DNA of 64,000 nt from Stieleria maiorica (GTDB lineage Bacteria; Planctomycetota; Planctomycetia; Pirellulales; Pirellulaceae), in the NCBI RefSeq assembly GCF_008035925.1, contig NZ_CP036264.1, forward strand, positions 8,532,343-8,596,342. Reading direction: 5' to 3'. A model generated the notes under the pieces. That model saw nothing but the letters and a program-made list of their open reading frames with translations, was not told where the DNA came from and ran no database searches. Shown piece after piece: positions 51,491 to 62,827 of this stretch. Position numbers and translations under genes: made by a program. Position 1 is the stretch's first letter. Every line of letters starts with the position of its first letter.

Positions 51491-51519
51491 TGGTTTGGGA
51501 GTTGAGAGTTGGGAGTTGG

Positions 51520-52365
51520 TTAGCACGGTTCGCCGGGGACCATCACCATCCAGCCGAGGCCGAATTTGTCAGTGACCATGCCGTAGCGTGGCGACCAGAA
51601 CGTCTTCGTCAGCGGCATGTCGACGGTTCCGCCGTCGGCCAGTGCGTTGAAAAGCAGGTCGGCGTCGGCGACGGACGGCACGGTGAGTGTGAGGCGGAAT
51701 GAACCGAACGCGGAGTCTTCGCCGCAGCCGTCGGAGGCCATCAGCGTCATCTTGCCGACTTGGAAGGACGCGTGCATGATCTTGTTTTCAAAGCCCTCCG
51801 GGATCATGCCCTCCGGCGCCGGATCCGGGCTCTCGCTGAATCGCATGCACATGGAAACCGTTGCGCCGATGGCTTGCTTGTAGAATTCCAGTGCCTCTTC
51901 GCATCTCCCGCCGAAGAACAGGTAGGGTTGAACGGCGGCGTCATGTGTGGCGATGCGGCTGCGTAGCTCGTCTTCGTGTTTCTCCACCTCGCCTTGCGGA
52001 TCGACTTCGGCGAAGTCTTCCATTTCGTAGATCGGTCGAATGTCGATGTCCGAATCTTCCATCATCGGATTCGGGCAGCGTTTGACCCACTCGACGGCTT
52101 CCTCCATCGACTTGACTTCCCACAGCCAATAGCCTGCGATCAGCTCTTTGGTTTCTGCGAAGGGGCCATCGGTCACGGTGCGATTCTCGCCACTGAAACG
52201 GACTCGCACCGCTTGGCTGCTGGGTTTCAGGCCTTCGCCGGCCTTCATGATCCCGGCGTTGACCAACGCCTCGTTGAACTGCCCCATCGCAATGAGCAGC
52301 TCTTCGCTTGGTAGTTCCCCCGCTTCGGAACTTGCGGTCGCTTTTACGATCACCATGACTTTCAT
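51520..52365 (-). CDS. YCII (DGPF) domain fused to a VOC/PhnB-like domain
   Basis: 281 residues from the ATG at 52365; the frame is open for 103 codons upstream but without protein-like character. Residues about 1-125 form a YCII domain (MKVMVIVKATASSEAG, then VTDGPFAETKELIAGYWLWEV with the DGPF motif). Residues about 140-281 form a PhnB-like VOC domain (QPYLFFGGRCEEALEFYKQAIGA, MTLMASDG, DKFGLGWMVMVPG). Separate genes for both folds follow downstream, so the fusion leads a four-gene set of the same two families. Function unknown. Confidence 0.92.
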   Translation of the reverse strand: MKVMVIVKATASSEAGELPSEELLIAMGQFNEALVNAGIMKAGEGLKPSSQAVRVRFSGENRTVTDGPFAETKELIAGYWLWEVKSMEEAVEWVKRCPNPMMEDSDIDIRPIYEMEDFAEVDPQGEVEKHEDELRSRIATHDAAVQPYLFFGGRCEEALEFYKQAIGATVSMCMRFSESPDPAPEGMIPEGFENKIMHASFQVGKMTLMASDGCGEDSAFGSFRLTLTVPSVADADLLFNALADGGTVDMPLTKTFWSPRYGMVTDKFGLGWMVMVPGEPC

Positions 52366-53205
52366 TCGATGCTCCTGGTTGTAGGTATTGTTGGAGAGGG
52401 GGTGGTTTGTAACGTGTCGTTCTGACCATTGGTCGAATCGCGGAGACTGAAATCGACAGCGGATGCAAAAAAACTGTCGAGAGTATGGACTTGCTGTTGG
52501 GTCTTGGCGTGGGGAACGAACGGCAGCGGGCATTCTGCCGTCCTCGCCAGTACCTCTTCGCGTGTCAAGTTCTCCGTACGGCTCCCAATTCTGCCGGTCC
52601 GGCGTCCCTAATCCGGCCGGATTCGCGGTAAAATAGACCGTCTTTCCCGGCTTTTCCGCCGCTTCGAGCGGCATCGGGAAGGCGTCTTTGAGGTTTCGTC
52701 ATTTTTCTTGTGAAGAACGGTTGACGGTCGAGCCTGACGGCTCTATCTTCCCGCCTCGCTCGTGAGTGACCGCTCGCCGCAAAGTTCTGCGGCGGGCGGC
52801 TGCACACGCAGCGTCCTTCGCTTTCCCCCGCGACGCGGGCCGGAAACGGAGAACTGATTTTTGACAATTTGGTTGTTTGGTAATTGGCATCAGTAATCTG
52901 CCGGTCGATCGAAATCGATTGATCGGCGACTACAAAGTTCTTCGGAACAAGCGTGGCCAGTGAACGTCGACAGGGTTCCTTAAGCCCTGGCGAAAAGTTG
53001 CTGGCCGATTAGAAGCGAATCTGACAGGATTCTGTGCGAATACTGATTTGTGACGTTGTGGCATCGCGACCGCGGTGCTGTGATCGATCAATCCAGTCAT
53101 GTGATATCGTTATGGTGATTAGCACAAACGACGATCACGATTCTTGGCGTCAGGTTGCGTCGGCTTCGGCCGGTTCGACTTGAGTGTTGAGTTCGGGATT
53201 TCGTT
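52366..53205. other. Gene-poor region ahead of the 23S rRNA gene
   Basis: 840 bases between a minus-strand gene and the rRNA genes. It must contain the rRNA promoter and the leader of the 23S precursor. An exact TTGACA at 52861-52866 has no good -10 at the right spacing. Several short frames cross 52430-52890 but look like noise. No tRNA or 16S sequence is visible. Confidence 0.5.
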
Positions 53206-56052
<2,847 letters not shown>

Positions 56053-56172
56053 ATCGATATCCCGCACTCATGATTCTGTCATGCGTCGCTTCGGATAACG
56101 TTTGGTTCGAAGTAGCTGCCATTACCAGACAACCGGCCGTGTGCTGGGCGAAATACCCCTCACACGGTCTTT

Positions 56173-56276
56173 TGGCGACCATATCGGAAAGGTCCCACCT
56201 GTTCCCATCCCGAACACAGCAGTTAAGCTTTCCGAGCCGATGATAGTGCCCACCAGCGTGAAAGTAGGTCTCGCCA
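56173..56276 (+). rRNA. rrf: 5S ribosomal RNA
   Basis: GGTCCCACCTGTTCCCATCC and CGAACACAGCAGTTAAG are the universally conserved 5S blocks, ending with GTAGGTCTCGCCA. The 5' GGCGA pairs with the 3' TCGCC. It lies 120 bases after 23S. Boundaries are approximate by a few bases. Confidence 0.95.
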
Positions 56277-56282
56277 TTTTTT

Positions 56283-56321
56283 AAAAAACCCTTCGACGGT
56301 TCTCCGTCGAAGGGTTTTTTT
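56283..56321 (+). terminator. Rho-independent terminator of the rRNA operon
   Basis: CCCTTCGACGG (56289-56299) pairs perfectly with CCGTCGAAGGG (56304-56314) across a 4-base loop, followed by seven Ts; the A-run on the left also makes it usable from the opposite strand. Confidence 0.95.
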
Positions 56322-56342
56322 GTGCGCGCCCTGTTGTCTGCT

Positions 56343-56561
56343 GTACGCCGGCCCTTCTGGGCCGGCGTACGGTCGGCAATGCCCGCCGCAGGCGGTCCGC
56401 GCCCGGTGCAGGCAGCGCTGCCATAGGACCTATGCGACCGATAGGACCTATGCGTCCCATGTGTCGTATTGGTCCTGTTTCCCCCTGGTCGACTGTCGGC
56501 ACCCGGTGGCCGGGAACCGGCCAAGCGCCCGCCCAGAAGGGCCGGCGTACGGTCGGCGGGC
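56343..56561. repeat. Pair of GC-rich palindromes between rRNA and nadK
   Basis: GTACGCCGGCCC plus its complement GGGCCGGCGTAC form a hairpin at 56343-56370, and GCCCAGAAGGGCCGGCGTAC with CGGTCGGCGGGC recurs at 56531-56561, inverted. Between them TAGGACCTATGCG occurs twice (about 56424 and 56442). The whole 260-base gap before nadK is made of such repeats. Confidence 0.78.
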
Positions 56562-56579
56562 AAGTCCGCGGTGACTTGC

Positions 56580-57470
56580 CTACAGTGATCCGCCCCAGCC
56601 CAGTTTCTCTCGCAGGGTGCGGTAATCATTTTGCCCAGGGACGGACAACATTTCGAAGGTGTGGTCCGATCGCTGCACCTGGACGCGGTCACCCGGCAGC
56701 AATTGGCTGAGGATCCGGCCGTCGACGACCACGCTGGTCGATTCGTTCGGTTCGCTTACGGTCAATTCGAACAGGGTGTCGGCCGAATCGACCAGGGGGC
56801 GATAGGTCAGCGTGTGGGGGCTGATCGGTGAGATCACGACGGCCTGCAGGTTGCGTCGCAGGATCGGGCCGCCGGCTGACAAGTTGTGCGCGGTTGATCC
56901 GACCGGCGTCGCGAGGATCAACCCGTCACAACGATAACGTGTCGCCAGGTTTCCATCGGCGAATAAATCAATTCCCAGGATCTGGTACGGCGGCCCGCCC
57001 AGCACGGCGACTTCGTTCAAAACCAGTTGCTCGCAGACGGTTTTCCCGTCGCGAATCAAGCTGACCTCCAGCATCAGGTGGTCGATGACTTCAAATGCCC
57101 CGCAGCAGACTTGGGGCCAGACTTCCAAAAAATCGTCGGGGGAAAGCGCTGCCAAAAAACCGAGGTTGCCGCAGTTGATGCCCAGTACCGGGATTTTCTT
57201 TCCCGCCAGCTGACGGGCGGTTTGCAGGATCGACCCGTCACCGCCCAGGACGATGACCAGATCAATGTCTGGATCGTCGAAGCCGTACTGGAAGTGAAAA
57301 TCTTCGGCGACAATTTCGGCGTGTTGGGCGATCAGCGGTCGCAAGCGGATCGCTTCGCTGCGTACGCGATCGCGATCCGGGGCGCCGAGGATGGCAACAC
57401 GGGGGACGTTGCGGTGACCGCTGGGCCAGATTCGATTGTTCGAGCGGTAGTCGGCGGCGTTGCGCGTCAT
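56580..57470 (-). CDS. nadK: NAD kinase
   Basis: 296 residues, ATP-NAD kinase making NADP. VIVLGGDGSILQTAR at 72-86 is the GGDG nucleotide loop with the catalytic Asp; GINCGNLGFLA follows; DGLILATPVGSTAHNLSAGG is the NAD-binding block. The C-terminal part forms the all-beta domain. It is the last gene of a minus-strand row after dxs, separated by a 272-base gap with a repeat element, so it may have its own promoter. Confidence 0.95.
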   Translation of the reverse strand: MTRNAADYRSNNRIWPSGHRNVPRVAILGAPDRDRVRSEAIRLRPLIAQHAEIVAEDFHFQYGFDDPDIDLVIVLGGDGSILQTARQLAGKKIPVLGINCGNLGFLAALSPDDFLEVWPQVCCGAFEVIDHLMLEVSLIRDGKTVCEQLVLNEVAVLGGPPYQILGIDLFADGNLATRYRCDGLILATPVGSTAHNLSAGGPILRRNLQAVVISPISPHTLTYRPLVDSADTLFELTVSEPNESTSVVVDGRILSQLLPGDRVQVQRSDHTFEMLSVPGQNDYRTLREKLGWGGSL

Positions 57471-57533
57471 GGCTTTCTAGCGCCCCGAGGGGCAGGACCC
57501 TAAAGTTAAAAGGCGGCACATCACTACAAGTCT

Positions 57534-57643
57534 ACCGCAGCTTCGTTTTCGATTGGGCTCGGCAGTCGCCGTCGTCTCCGAGGTCGGCGCGGCGGAAAGC
57601 TTCGCTTTTTCGCGCCCGCGCCGAGTTCGGAGAACACGGCGAC
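57534..57643. repeat. Two-armed inverted-repeat element (copy 2)
   Basis: Arms 57565-57590 (CGTCGTCTCCGAGGTCGGCG core) and 57618-57643 (CCGAGTTCGGAGAACACGGC core) pair imperfectly around AAGCTTCGCTTT. To the left, CCGCAGCTTCGTTTTCG matches the left end of the element at 61427. It lies in the gap between nadK and dxs. Confidence 0.85.
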
Positions 57644-57742
57644 ATTTGGAGCGCATCGTGAGGTTCGCAGGCGGAGTTGAGTTAGACCGCGAGAGGCCGA
57701 TCCCAGTTCTTGACCATCCCGATTTTGATCCGGGCAGCGGGT

Positions 57743-59644
57743 TCACGCAACGGTTGACGTCGCCGGGGTTGCTTGGCGACACCGCTCGGCGATCGCTTCG
57801 GGACTGAGGCCGCATTGGTGCAGCAGGTCATTTCGATCGCCGTGTTCGACAAAGCGGTCGGGAAGCCCGAGTGTTTGGACGCCACGGGTGTCCAGTCGTT
57901 GTGCGACGGCGGATTCCAGGAAGGCGGATCCGAAACCGCCCATCACCGCGTTCTCTTCGACGGTCAGGACAAAGCGTCCGGTTTCGATGGTCTGTTTGAC
58001 CATCTGCCCGTCGATCGGTTTGGCAAACCGAGCGTTGATGACGCAGATGTCCAATTCGCCTTCCAGCAGTTCGGCTGCCTCGAGGGCGTTTTCAAGCATA
58101 GCGCCGAAGGCGACGATCGTTCCGTCGTTGCCTTCACGGATGACTTCGCTTTTTCCCAGTTCGATTTCCGGGATCGATTGCTCACGCTGGAGGGCCGAGG
58201 CTTTGGGGTAACGAATGCTGCAGGGGTGGTCTTGATCGAGCGCGAACCGCAGCATCATCCCGAGCTCTTCGGCGTACCCGGGCGCCATCACGACCATGTT
58301 GGGGAACAGTCGCATGTAGCCGACGTCGTACACGCCGTGGTGGGTGGGTCCGTCGGGACCGGTCAATCCGGCACGATCGAGCATGAACACGACCGGCAGG
58401 TCTTGCAGCGAAACCTCTTGGAAAATCTGGTCATAGCTGCGTTGTAGAAAGGTGCTGTAGATGTCGACGATCGGCCGCGCACCGGCCTTGCATTGGCCGG
58501 CCGCAAAGGCGACCGCATGGGATTCGCAGATCCCGACGTCGAAAAACTGCTTGGGGAATTTTTCGCGAACCGGTTCCAGTTTGTTGCCCTGGCACATCGC
58601 TGCGGTGATCACGCTGACCTTTTCGTCGGCCGCCATCGCTTGGCTGATCGCGTCGCGGGCGTGCAGGGTGAACGGCGGCAGTCCGTCGCTGTGTCGCGGC
58701 ACCGGTTTGCCGTCGCGGTCTTCGAATGCCGGTGGGGTATGGAAGAACACGGGGTCGGCTGCGGCGGGTTTGTATCCGTGGCCTTTTTCGGTCACCACGT
58801 GCAACAGCACCGGGCCTTTCATCTCGCGAGCCATCGCCAAGTACTTTCGGACCAGCGCGATGTCATGTCCGTCGATCGGTCCGACATAGCGGATGTTTAA
58901 TTCTTCGAACAGCATGCCGCCGACCAGCCCGGCTTTGACGCCTTCCTTGAGTTGGGCGAGAAAGCGTTCGGCCGGATCGCCGAACATCGGGATCTGTTCG
59001 AGCAGTTTTCCGACTTCGCTTTTCAGGCCCGTGTAATAGGGGTTGCTGCGCAGTCGATCCAAATAGCCGGCCACGGCCCCGACGCGGTGGCAGATCGACA
59101 TCTTGTTGTCATTCAGGACGATGGTCAGGTCGTCTTCCAGGTGGCCGGCGTTGTTGAGTGCTTCAAACACGATGCCACTGGGGAAGGCGCCATCACCGAT
59201 CACCGCGACGGTGCGGCGATCCGGTTGTCCGACCATCAGATCGCCGCTGCGCAAACCGACCGCCGTGCTGACGCTGCAGCCCGCGTGGCCGGTCATGAAC
59301 AAGTCGTACTCGCTCTCTTCCGGGTTAGGGTATCCCATCAGTCCGCCCTGGGTGCGGATCGAGGGGAAGCTGTGGTAGCGACCGGTGACCAGTTTGTGAG
59401 GATAGATTTGGTGCCCGGTGTCCCAGATCAGGCGATCGGTGCGAAAGTCGAATTCGCAGTGCAGCGCTAGGCAGAGTTCGACGACGCCCAGGTTGGAGGC
59501 GAAGTGAGCCGTGCGGGTCGCCAGCAGGTTGCACAGCACGTCACGGATTTCGTCGGCGGTCGACTCCAGTTGTTGGGGCGAAAAATCACGCAGGCCCGTC
59601 GCGTCTTTCAAGCTCGCCAGAAGGGGGTGTTTCGGGTCGTTCAA
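57743..59644 (-). CDS. dxs: 1-deoxy-D-xylulose-5-phosphate synthase
   Basis: First enzyme of the MEP isoprenoid pathway; thiamine-diphosphate enzyme joining pyruvate and glyceraldehyde 3-phosphate. 633 residues from a TTG at 59644, which has AGGAAG five bases upstream; an earlier TTG at 59698 would add 18 residues without such a site. TPP blocks: GHQIYPHKLVTGR, FMTGHAGCSVSTAVG, then VAVIGDGAFPSGIVFEALNNAG and VLNDNKMSI. The transketolase pyrimidine domain has DVGICESHAVAFAAG with the catalytic Glu and PTHHGVYDVGYMR. Upstream ispA and xseB give the common xseB-ispA-dxs order. Confidence 0.96.
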   Translation of the reverse strand: MNDPKHPLLASLKDATGLRDFSPQQLESTADEIRDVLCNLLATRTAHFASNLGVVELCLALHCEFDFRTDRLIWDTGHQIYPHKLVTGRYHSFPSIRTQGGLMGYPNPEESEYDLFMTGHAGCSVSTAVGLRSGDLMVGQPDRRTVAVIGDGAFPSGIVFEALNNAGHLEDDLTIVLNDNKMSICHRVGAVAGYLDRLRSNPYYTGLKSEVGKLLEQIPMFGDPAERFLAQLKEGVKAGLVGGMLFEELNIRYVGPIDGHDIALVRKYLAMAREMKGPVLLHVVTEKGHGYKPAAADPVFFHTPPAFEDRDGKPVPRHSDGLPPFTLHARDAISQAMAADEKVSVITAAMCQGNKLEPVREKFPKQFFDVGICESHAVAFAAGQCKAGARPIVDIYSTFLQRSYDQIFQEVSLQDLPVVFMLDRAGLTGPDGPTHHGVYDVGYMRLFPNMVVMAPGYAEELGMMLRFALDQDHPCSIRYPKASALQREQSIPEIELGKSEVIREGNDGTIVAFGAMLENALEAAELLEGELDICVINARFAKPIDGQMVKQTIETGRFVLTVEENAVMGGFGSAFLESAVAQRLDTRGVQTLGLPDRFVEHGDRNDLLHQCGLSPEAIAERCRQATPATSTVA

Positions 59645-59723
59645 TGTGGCTTCCTGTTGGGGGCGGTCCGCGGCGTCAATCCGTTGCTGCGGCGGCAAAG
59701 GGGTGGCTTGAAATGACTTGGAA

Positions 59724-60788
59724 TTAGTGGGAGCGAGCGAGGACGTAATCTGCCAGCCGTTCTAACCGCCAAGCGGACGGTCCTAAAACAGCCAGGTGAG
59801 ATTTTGCGGATCGAACCAGGTCGCTTGCAAAGGTTTGTGCTTGATCGAGCCCCATCAGTCGGGGGTAGGTGAGTTTTCCCCGCCCGCTGTCCTTGCCGAC
59901 TCGCTTGCCCATGCTCGATTCGTCGGCGGTGTGGTCCAGCAGGTCGTCGACCACCTGGAAGGCCAATCCGAGGTCGGCGGCGAACGCAGCGAGCCCCCGT
60001 GATTGCCGCTCGTCGGCGCCACACAGGGCGGCCCCGAGTTGCAGTGAGGCGGAGAACAGGGCGCCCGTTTTTCGGCGGTGGATCGATTCCAAAAACGCGA
60101 GCGAGGCGTGTTGCTCTGGAGTACGGCGATTCCCCTCCGATGGTTCGTTCGCCACCGCAGCCTGCTGCTGAAGGTCTGTGGCCTGCCGTTTCGGGTCCGC
60201 GGCAAGCTGTTTCAGGTCCGCGACAACCGCGTCAGGCAGTTGCCCCGACTCGGCCGCCAAGTCATCGGCTTGGCCGCCGACCAACTGTTCGGGGCCTGCG
60301 GCTGCGGCCAGAATTTCGACGGCTCGTGCCCTGCGCAGCGGATCAGCGACGTTGCGGCAGAGGTGGGAAAACGCCAAGGGCTGGAGGGCGTCGCCGGCCA
60401 GAATCGCGGTGGCTTCGTCGAATTCCAGGTGAACGGTCGGCCGTCCGCGGCGGAGGTCGTCATCGTCCATCGCCGGCAAGTCATCGTGGATCAGCGAGTA
60501 GGCGTGCACCATTTCCACCGCAACCGCTCCGGGCATCGCATCGTCGATCGAGCCGCCGCAGGCCTCCGCCGCCATCAGCACCAACGCCGGTCGCAGGCGT
60601 TTTCCGGGGGCCAACAGGGCATAGCGGATTGCATCGGCCAAGCGGTCAGGGCAACCGCGGCCGAACCTGCACGCCTGTTGGAGCGCCTGTTCGATCGCGG
60701 GCAGCAGATCACCGAGCGCGTGATCAATCGTCGGCTCGGCGTCGTGCGGTTCAGTTTGGTCGATGGGAGAGGCGGGCAAGGCTGACAA
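59724..60788 (-). CDS. ispA: Farnesyl/geranylgeranyl diphosphate synthase with an internal insertion
   Basis: 354 residues. First aspartate-rich motif DDLPAMDDDD at 102-111, second DDLLD at 281-285, plus GKRLRP at 62-67: a trans-prenyltransferase that condenses isopentenyl diphosphate units. Residues about 183-229 are a Gln/Ala-rich insertion not usual in the family (LKQLAADPKRQATDLQQQAA). The first in-frame start is TTG at 60788, with no strong ribosome site; a TTG three codons later is possible. Product length cannot be read from sequence. It sits between xseB and dxs. Confidence 0.92.
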   Translation of the reverse strand: MSALPASPIDQTEPHDAEPTIDHALGDLLPAIEQALQQACRFGRGCPDRLADAIRYALLAPGKRLRPALVLMAAEACGGSIDDAMPGAVAVEMVHAYSLIHDDLPAMDDDDLRRGRPTVHLEFDEATAILAGDALQPLAFSHLCRNVADPLRRARAVEILAAAAGPEQLVGGQADDLAAESGQLPDAVVADLKQLAADPKRQATDLQQQAAVANEPSEGNRRTPEQHASLAFLESIHRRKTGALFSASLQLGAALCGADERQSRGLAAFAADLGLAFQVVDDLLDHTADESSMGKRVGKDSGRGKLTYPRLMGLDQAQTFASDLVRSAKSHLAVLGPSAWRLERLADYVLARSH

Positions 60789-60835
60789 CTGGAGCGGAGA
60801 GGGGTGAACTGGGATAAATCCCCGTAGTGTACAGC

Positions 60836-61219
60836 TTAAAAAAGCCCCCCGGTTTCGTCCACGTCGCTGACTGAGCCGCGGGACTTTCTGGCAGGTTTGC
60901 GGCCGGCTGCGGCCTCGGCTCCGTTGGGGGGCAGTTTGCTGCCCTGTCCGGTGTCCACCGGCTCGACCGACGCCGTACCGTCTTCGTCCACGCTGGTCAG
61001 CACGGCGATGCGTTTTTCCGCCCGCTGCAGAACTTGGTGACAGAGTTTGATTTTTTCGATGCCCCGTTCGTACTGGACCAGCGATTCGGAGAGCCCCAAC
61101 TCGCCGCCTTCGAGGGCTTCTACGACCGTTTCGACCTCCGCGAGTGCGGATTCGAAGTCGATCGGGGGCTCGTTGTCGGCTTGTGATTTTGTTGCCGTGC
61201 TTTGTTTTTTCTTTGCCAT
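60836..61219 (-). CDS. xseB: Exodeoxyribonuclease VII small subunit
   Basis: 127 residues, ATG at 61219. DFESALAEVETVVEALEGGELGLSESLVQYERGI is the whole XseB fold: two antiparallel helices that bind XseA. The C-terminal 50 residues are an added disordered, Lys/Arg/Ala-rich tail. The large-subunit gene xseA, usually next door, is not in this window; instead a repeat-filled gap lies upstream. It starts the xseB-ispA-dxs run. Confidence 0.94.
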   Translation of the reverse strand: MAKKKQSTATKSQADNEPPIDFESALAEVETVVEALEGGELGLSESLVQYERGIEKIKLCHQVLQRAEKRIAVLTSVDEDGTASVEPVDTGQGSKLPPNGAEAAAGRKPARKSRGSVSDVDETGGLF

Positions 61220-61284
61220 GCTGTCGCCGATTTTCGGAATGTCTCGTTCAGGTCGGACGCCTTCTCGGGCGAAACCATACTGCG

Positions 61285-61348
61285 GTAGCTACGCTCGATG
61301 CGAGCGTGGGGGTCGTGCGGGAACCACCTTCTGGCGTAGGAAGCTACG
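61285..61348. repeat. Copy of the 15436-type core element
   Basis: GTAGCTACGCTCGATGCGAG, CGTGG, then CCACCTTCTGGCGTAGGAAG and CTACG: the reverse complement of the core at 15489-15548. It lies upstream of xseB. Confidence 0.85.
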
Positions 61349-61426
61349 TTTGATCCTCGGTTCACGACGCTCGACGTGCAAGACCGTTGTCATTCTCTGG
61401 ATCGTTGCGTCTTTGTCGATGCCGGC

Positions 61427-61588
61427 TAGTATTCCGCCGCAGCTTGGTTTTCGGTTGGGCCCGACAGTCGCCGTCCTCTCCGAGGTCGGCGCATTGCAAA
61501 GCTTCGCTTTGTGGGTGCCGAGTTCGGAGAACACGGCGACTCTCCGAACGCATCGGCTACCCGCAAATTTAGCTGCGGCGGAATACTA
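61427..61588. repeat. 162-bp element bounded by perfect 18-bp inverted repeats, overlapping mnmA's stop
   Basis: TAGTATTCCGCCGCAGCT (61427-61444) and its exact complement (61571-61588) enclose inner arms at 61467-61492 and 61515-61540 around AAGCTTCGCTTT. Inner arms match copies at 57534-57643 and, triplicated, at 39255-39401. The right end supplies the TAG that ends mnmA. No open frame is inside, so it looks like a non-autonomous mobile element. Confidence 0.9.
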
Positions 61589-62749
61589 TTCGATCCATCC
61601 GCCGCCCAGGACTTGCGTGTCGTGGTAGACGACGGCGGCTTGCCCGGGGGCGACTGCGTCGACGGGGTGGTCAAAGCGAACGCGGAATCGATCCGGCGCG
61701 GCGGGGTCGATTCGGATCGATGCCGGTTGCGGGGATCCGTTGTAGCGGATCTGAACGGCCAAGCCATCGCTTCGGTCCCCCGCGTGGCCGAGTGAGGCCA
61801 GCGATTCCGTCTCGACCAACCAATTTGCGTCTGCAGCGGAAAACTCCTCGCAGGCCAGCGATTCCTTTTCGCCGAGCACCACCTGATTGGTCTGGGGGTC
61901 GATTCGGACGACAAAGTGCGGCGTGCCCAGGGCGATCCCCAAACCCTTGCGTTGGCCGACGGTGAAGGCTTCGTAGCCGTCGTGGGTGCCGACGACTCGG
62001 CCGTCGGTCGTGACAAACTCGCCGGCGGTGGTTCCGACCCGACTCGGGCGTCGGGCTTTGACGAAGTCGCTGTGGTGACCTTGGGTGACGAAGCAGATTT
62101 CTTGGCTGTCGCGTTTGCCGGCGACACCGAGTTGAAGGCTTTCGGCGATGGAGCGGATTTCGGTTTTTCGGTAGTCACCGACCGGCAGCAACATCCTGGG
62201 CAGCCGCCCGCGACCGATCCCGAACAGCGCATAAGATTGATCTTTGTTGCCGTCCAGCCCGCGGTGCAGTTGGCCGTCGATCATACGGGCGTAGTGTCCG
62301 GTAGCCAGGTAGTCCGCCTCGACGCCCTCGGCGTAGTCGAACAATCGGCCGAACTTGATCCAGTGATTGCATTTCACGCAGGGGTTGGGCGTGCGACCGT
62401 TGAGGTAGTCGTCGACGAAGTAATCGACGATGCGACGAAAGTCCGCTTGCAGGTCCAAGGCGTAGAATGGGATGCCGAATTTGGCTGCGACACGCTTGGC
62501 GTCGGCGGCATCGCTGGCGGTGCAGCAGCCTTGTTTGTGATCGGCGCGTCCGCCGGTCAGCCCCGCCAAGACAGGAAGCGAGGAGGTCGAGCTGCCGCCC
62601 TCGGCCGAGCCGTCGATCTTGCAGACCTGACTGGATTCCTCCCCGTGGCGCATGAAGACGCCGATGACCTCGTGTCCGGCCTCAAGCAACAGATGTGCCG
62701 CCACACTTGAATCGACTCCCCCACTCATCGCCAGGACCACGCGTGCCAT
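61586..62749 (-). CDS. mnmA: tRNA-specific 2-thiouridylase
   Basis: Adds sulfur to U34 of tRNA-Lys, -Glu and -Gln. 387 residues, ATG at 62749. LAMSGGVDSSVAAHLL (6-21) is the PP-loop; GCCTASDAADAKRVA contains the first catalytic Cys; TPNPCVKCNHWIKFG and GHYARM bind tRNA; KRDSQEICFV has the second catalytic Cys. The C-terminal beta-barrel ends HDTQVLGGGWIE. Residues about 38-72 are an extra stretch compared with usual MnmA, between the first strand and the Cys block. The stop codon lies at the exact edge of an inverted-repeat element. Confidence 0.96.
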   Translation of the reverse strand: MARVVLAMSGGVDSSVAAHLLLEAGHEVIGVFMRHGEESSQVCKIDGSAEGGSSTSSLPVLAGLTGGRADHKQGCCTASDAADAKRVAAKFGIPFYALDLQADFRRIVDYFVDDYLNGRTPNPCVKCNHWIKFGRLFDYAEGVEADYLATGHYARMIDGQLHRGLDGNKDQSYALFGIGRGRLPRMLLPVGDYRKTEIRSIAESLQLGVAGKRDSQEICFVTQGHHSDFVKARRPSRVGTTAGEFVTTDGRVVGTHDGYEAFTVGQRKGLGIALGTPHFVVRIDPQTNQVVLGEKESLACEEFSAADANWLVETESLASLGHAGDRSDGLAVQIRYNGSPQPASIRIDPAAPDRFRVRFDHPVDAVAPGQAAVVYHDTQVLGGGWIE

Positions 62750-62827
62750 GTATAGTTTTCAACCTCCCGGATATGTCTCTTCAAAGTTAAGAATTCGTCG
62801 TGATCGGCGAAAAGGATGTGATCACTG

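Noticed and set aside
52429..52890. Several short open frames ahead of 23S rRNA
   Set aside because: Basic, low-quality wording on both strands with no ribosome sites and no recognisable family.
52861..52890. Exact TTGACA as an rRNA promoter
   Set aside because: No -10 hexamer at 16-18 bases; kept only as a note.
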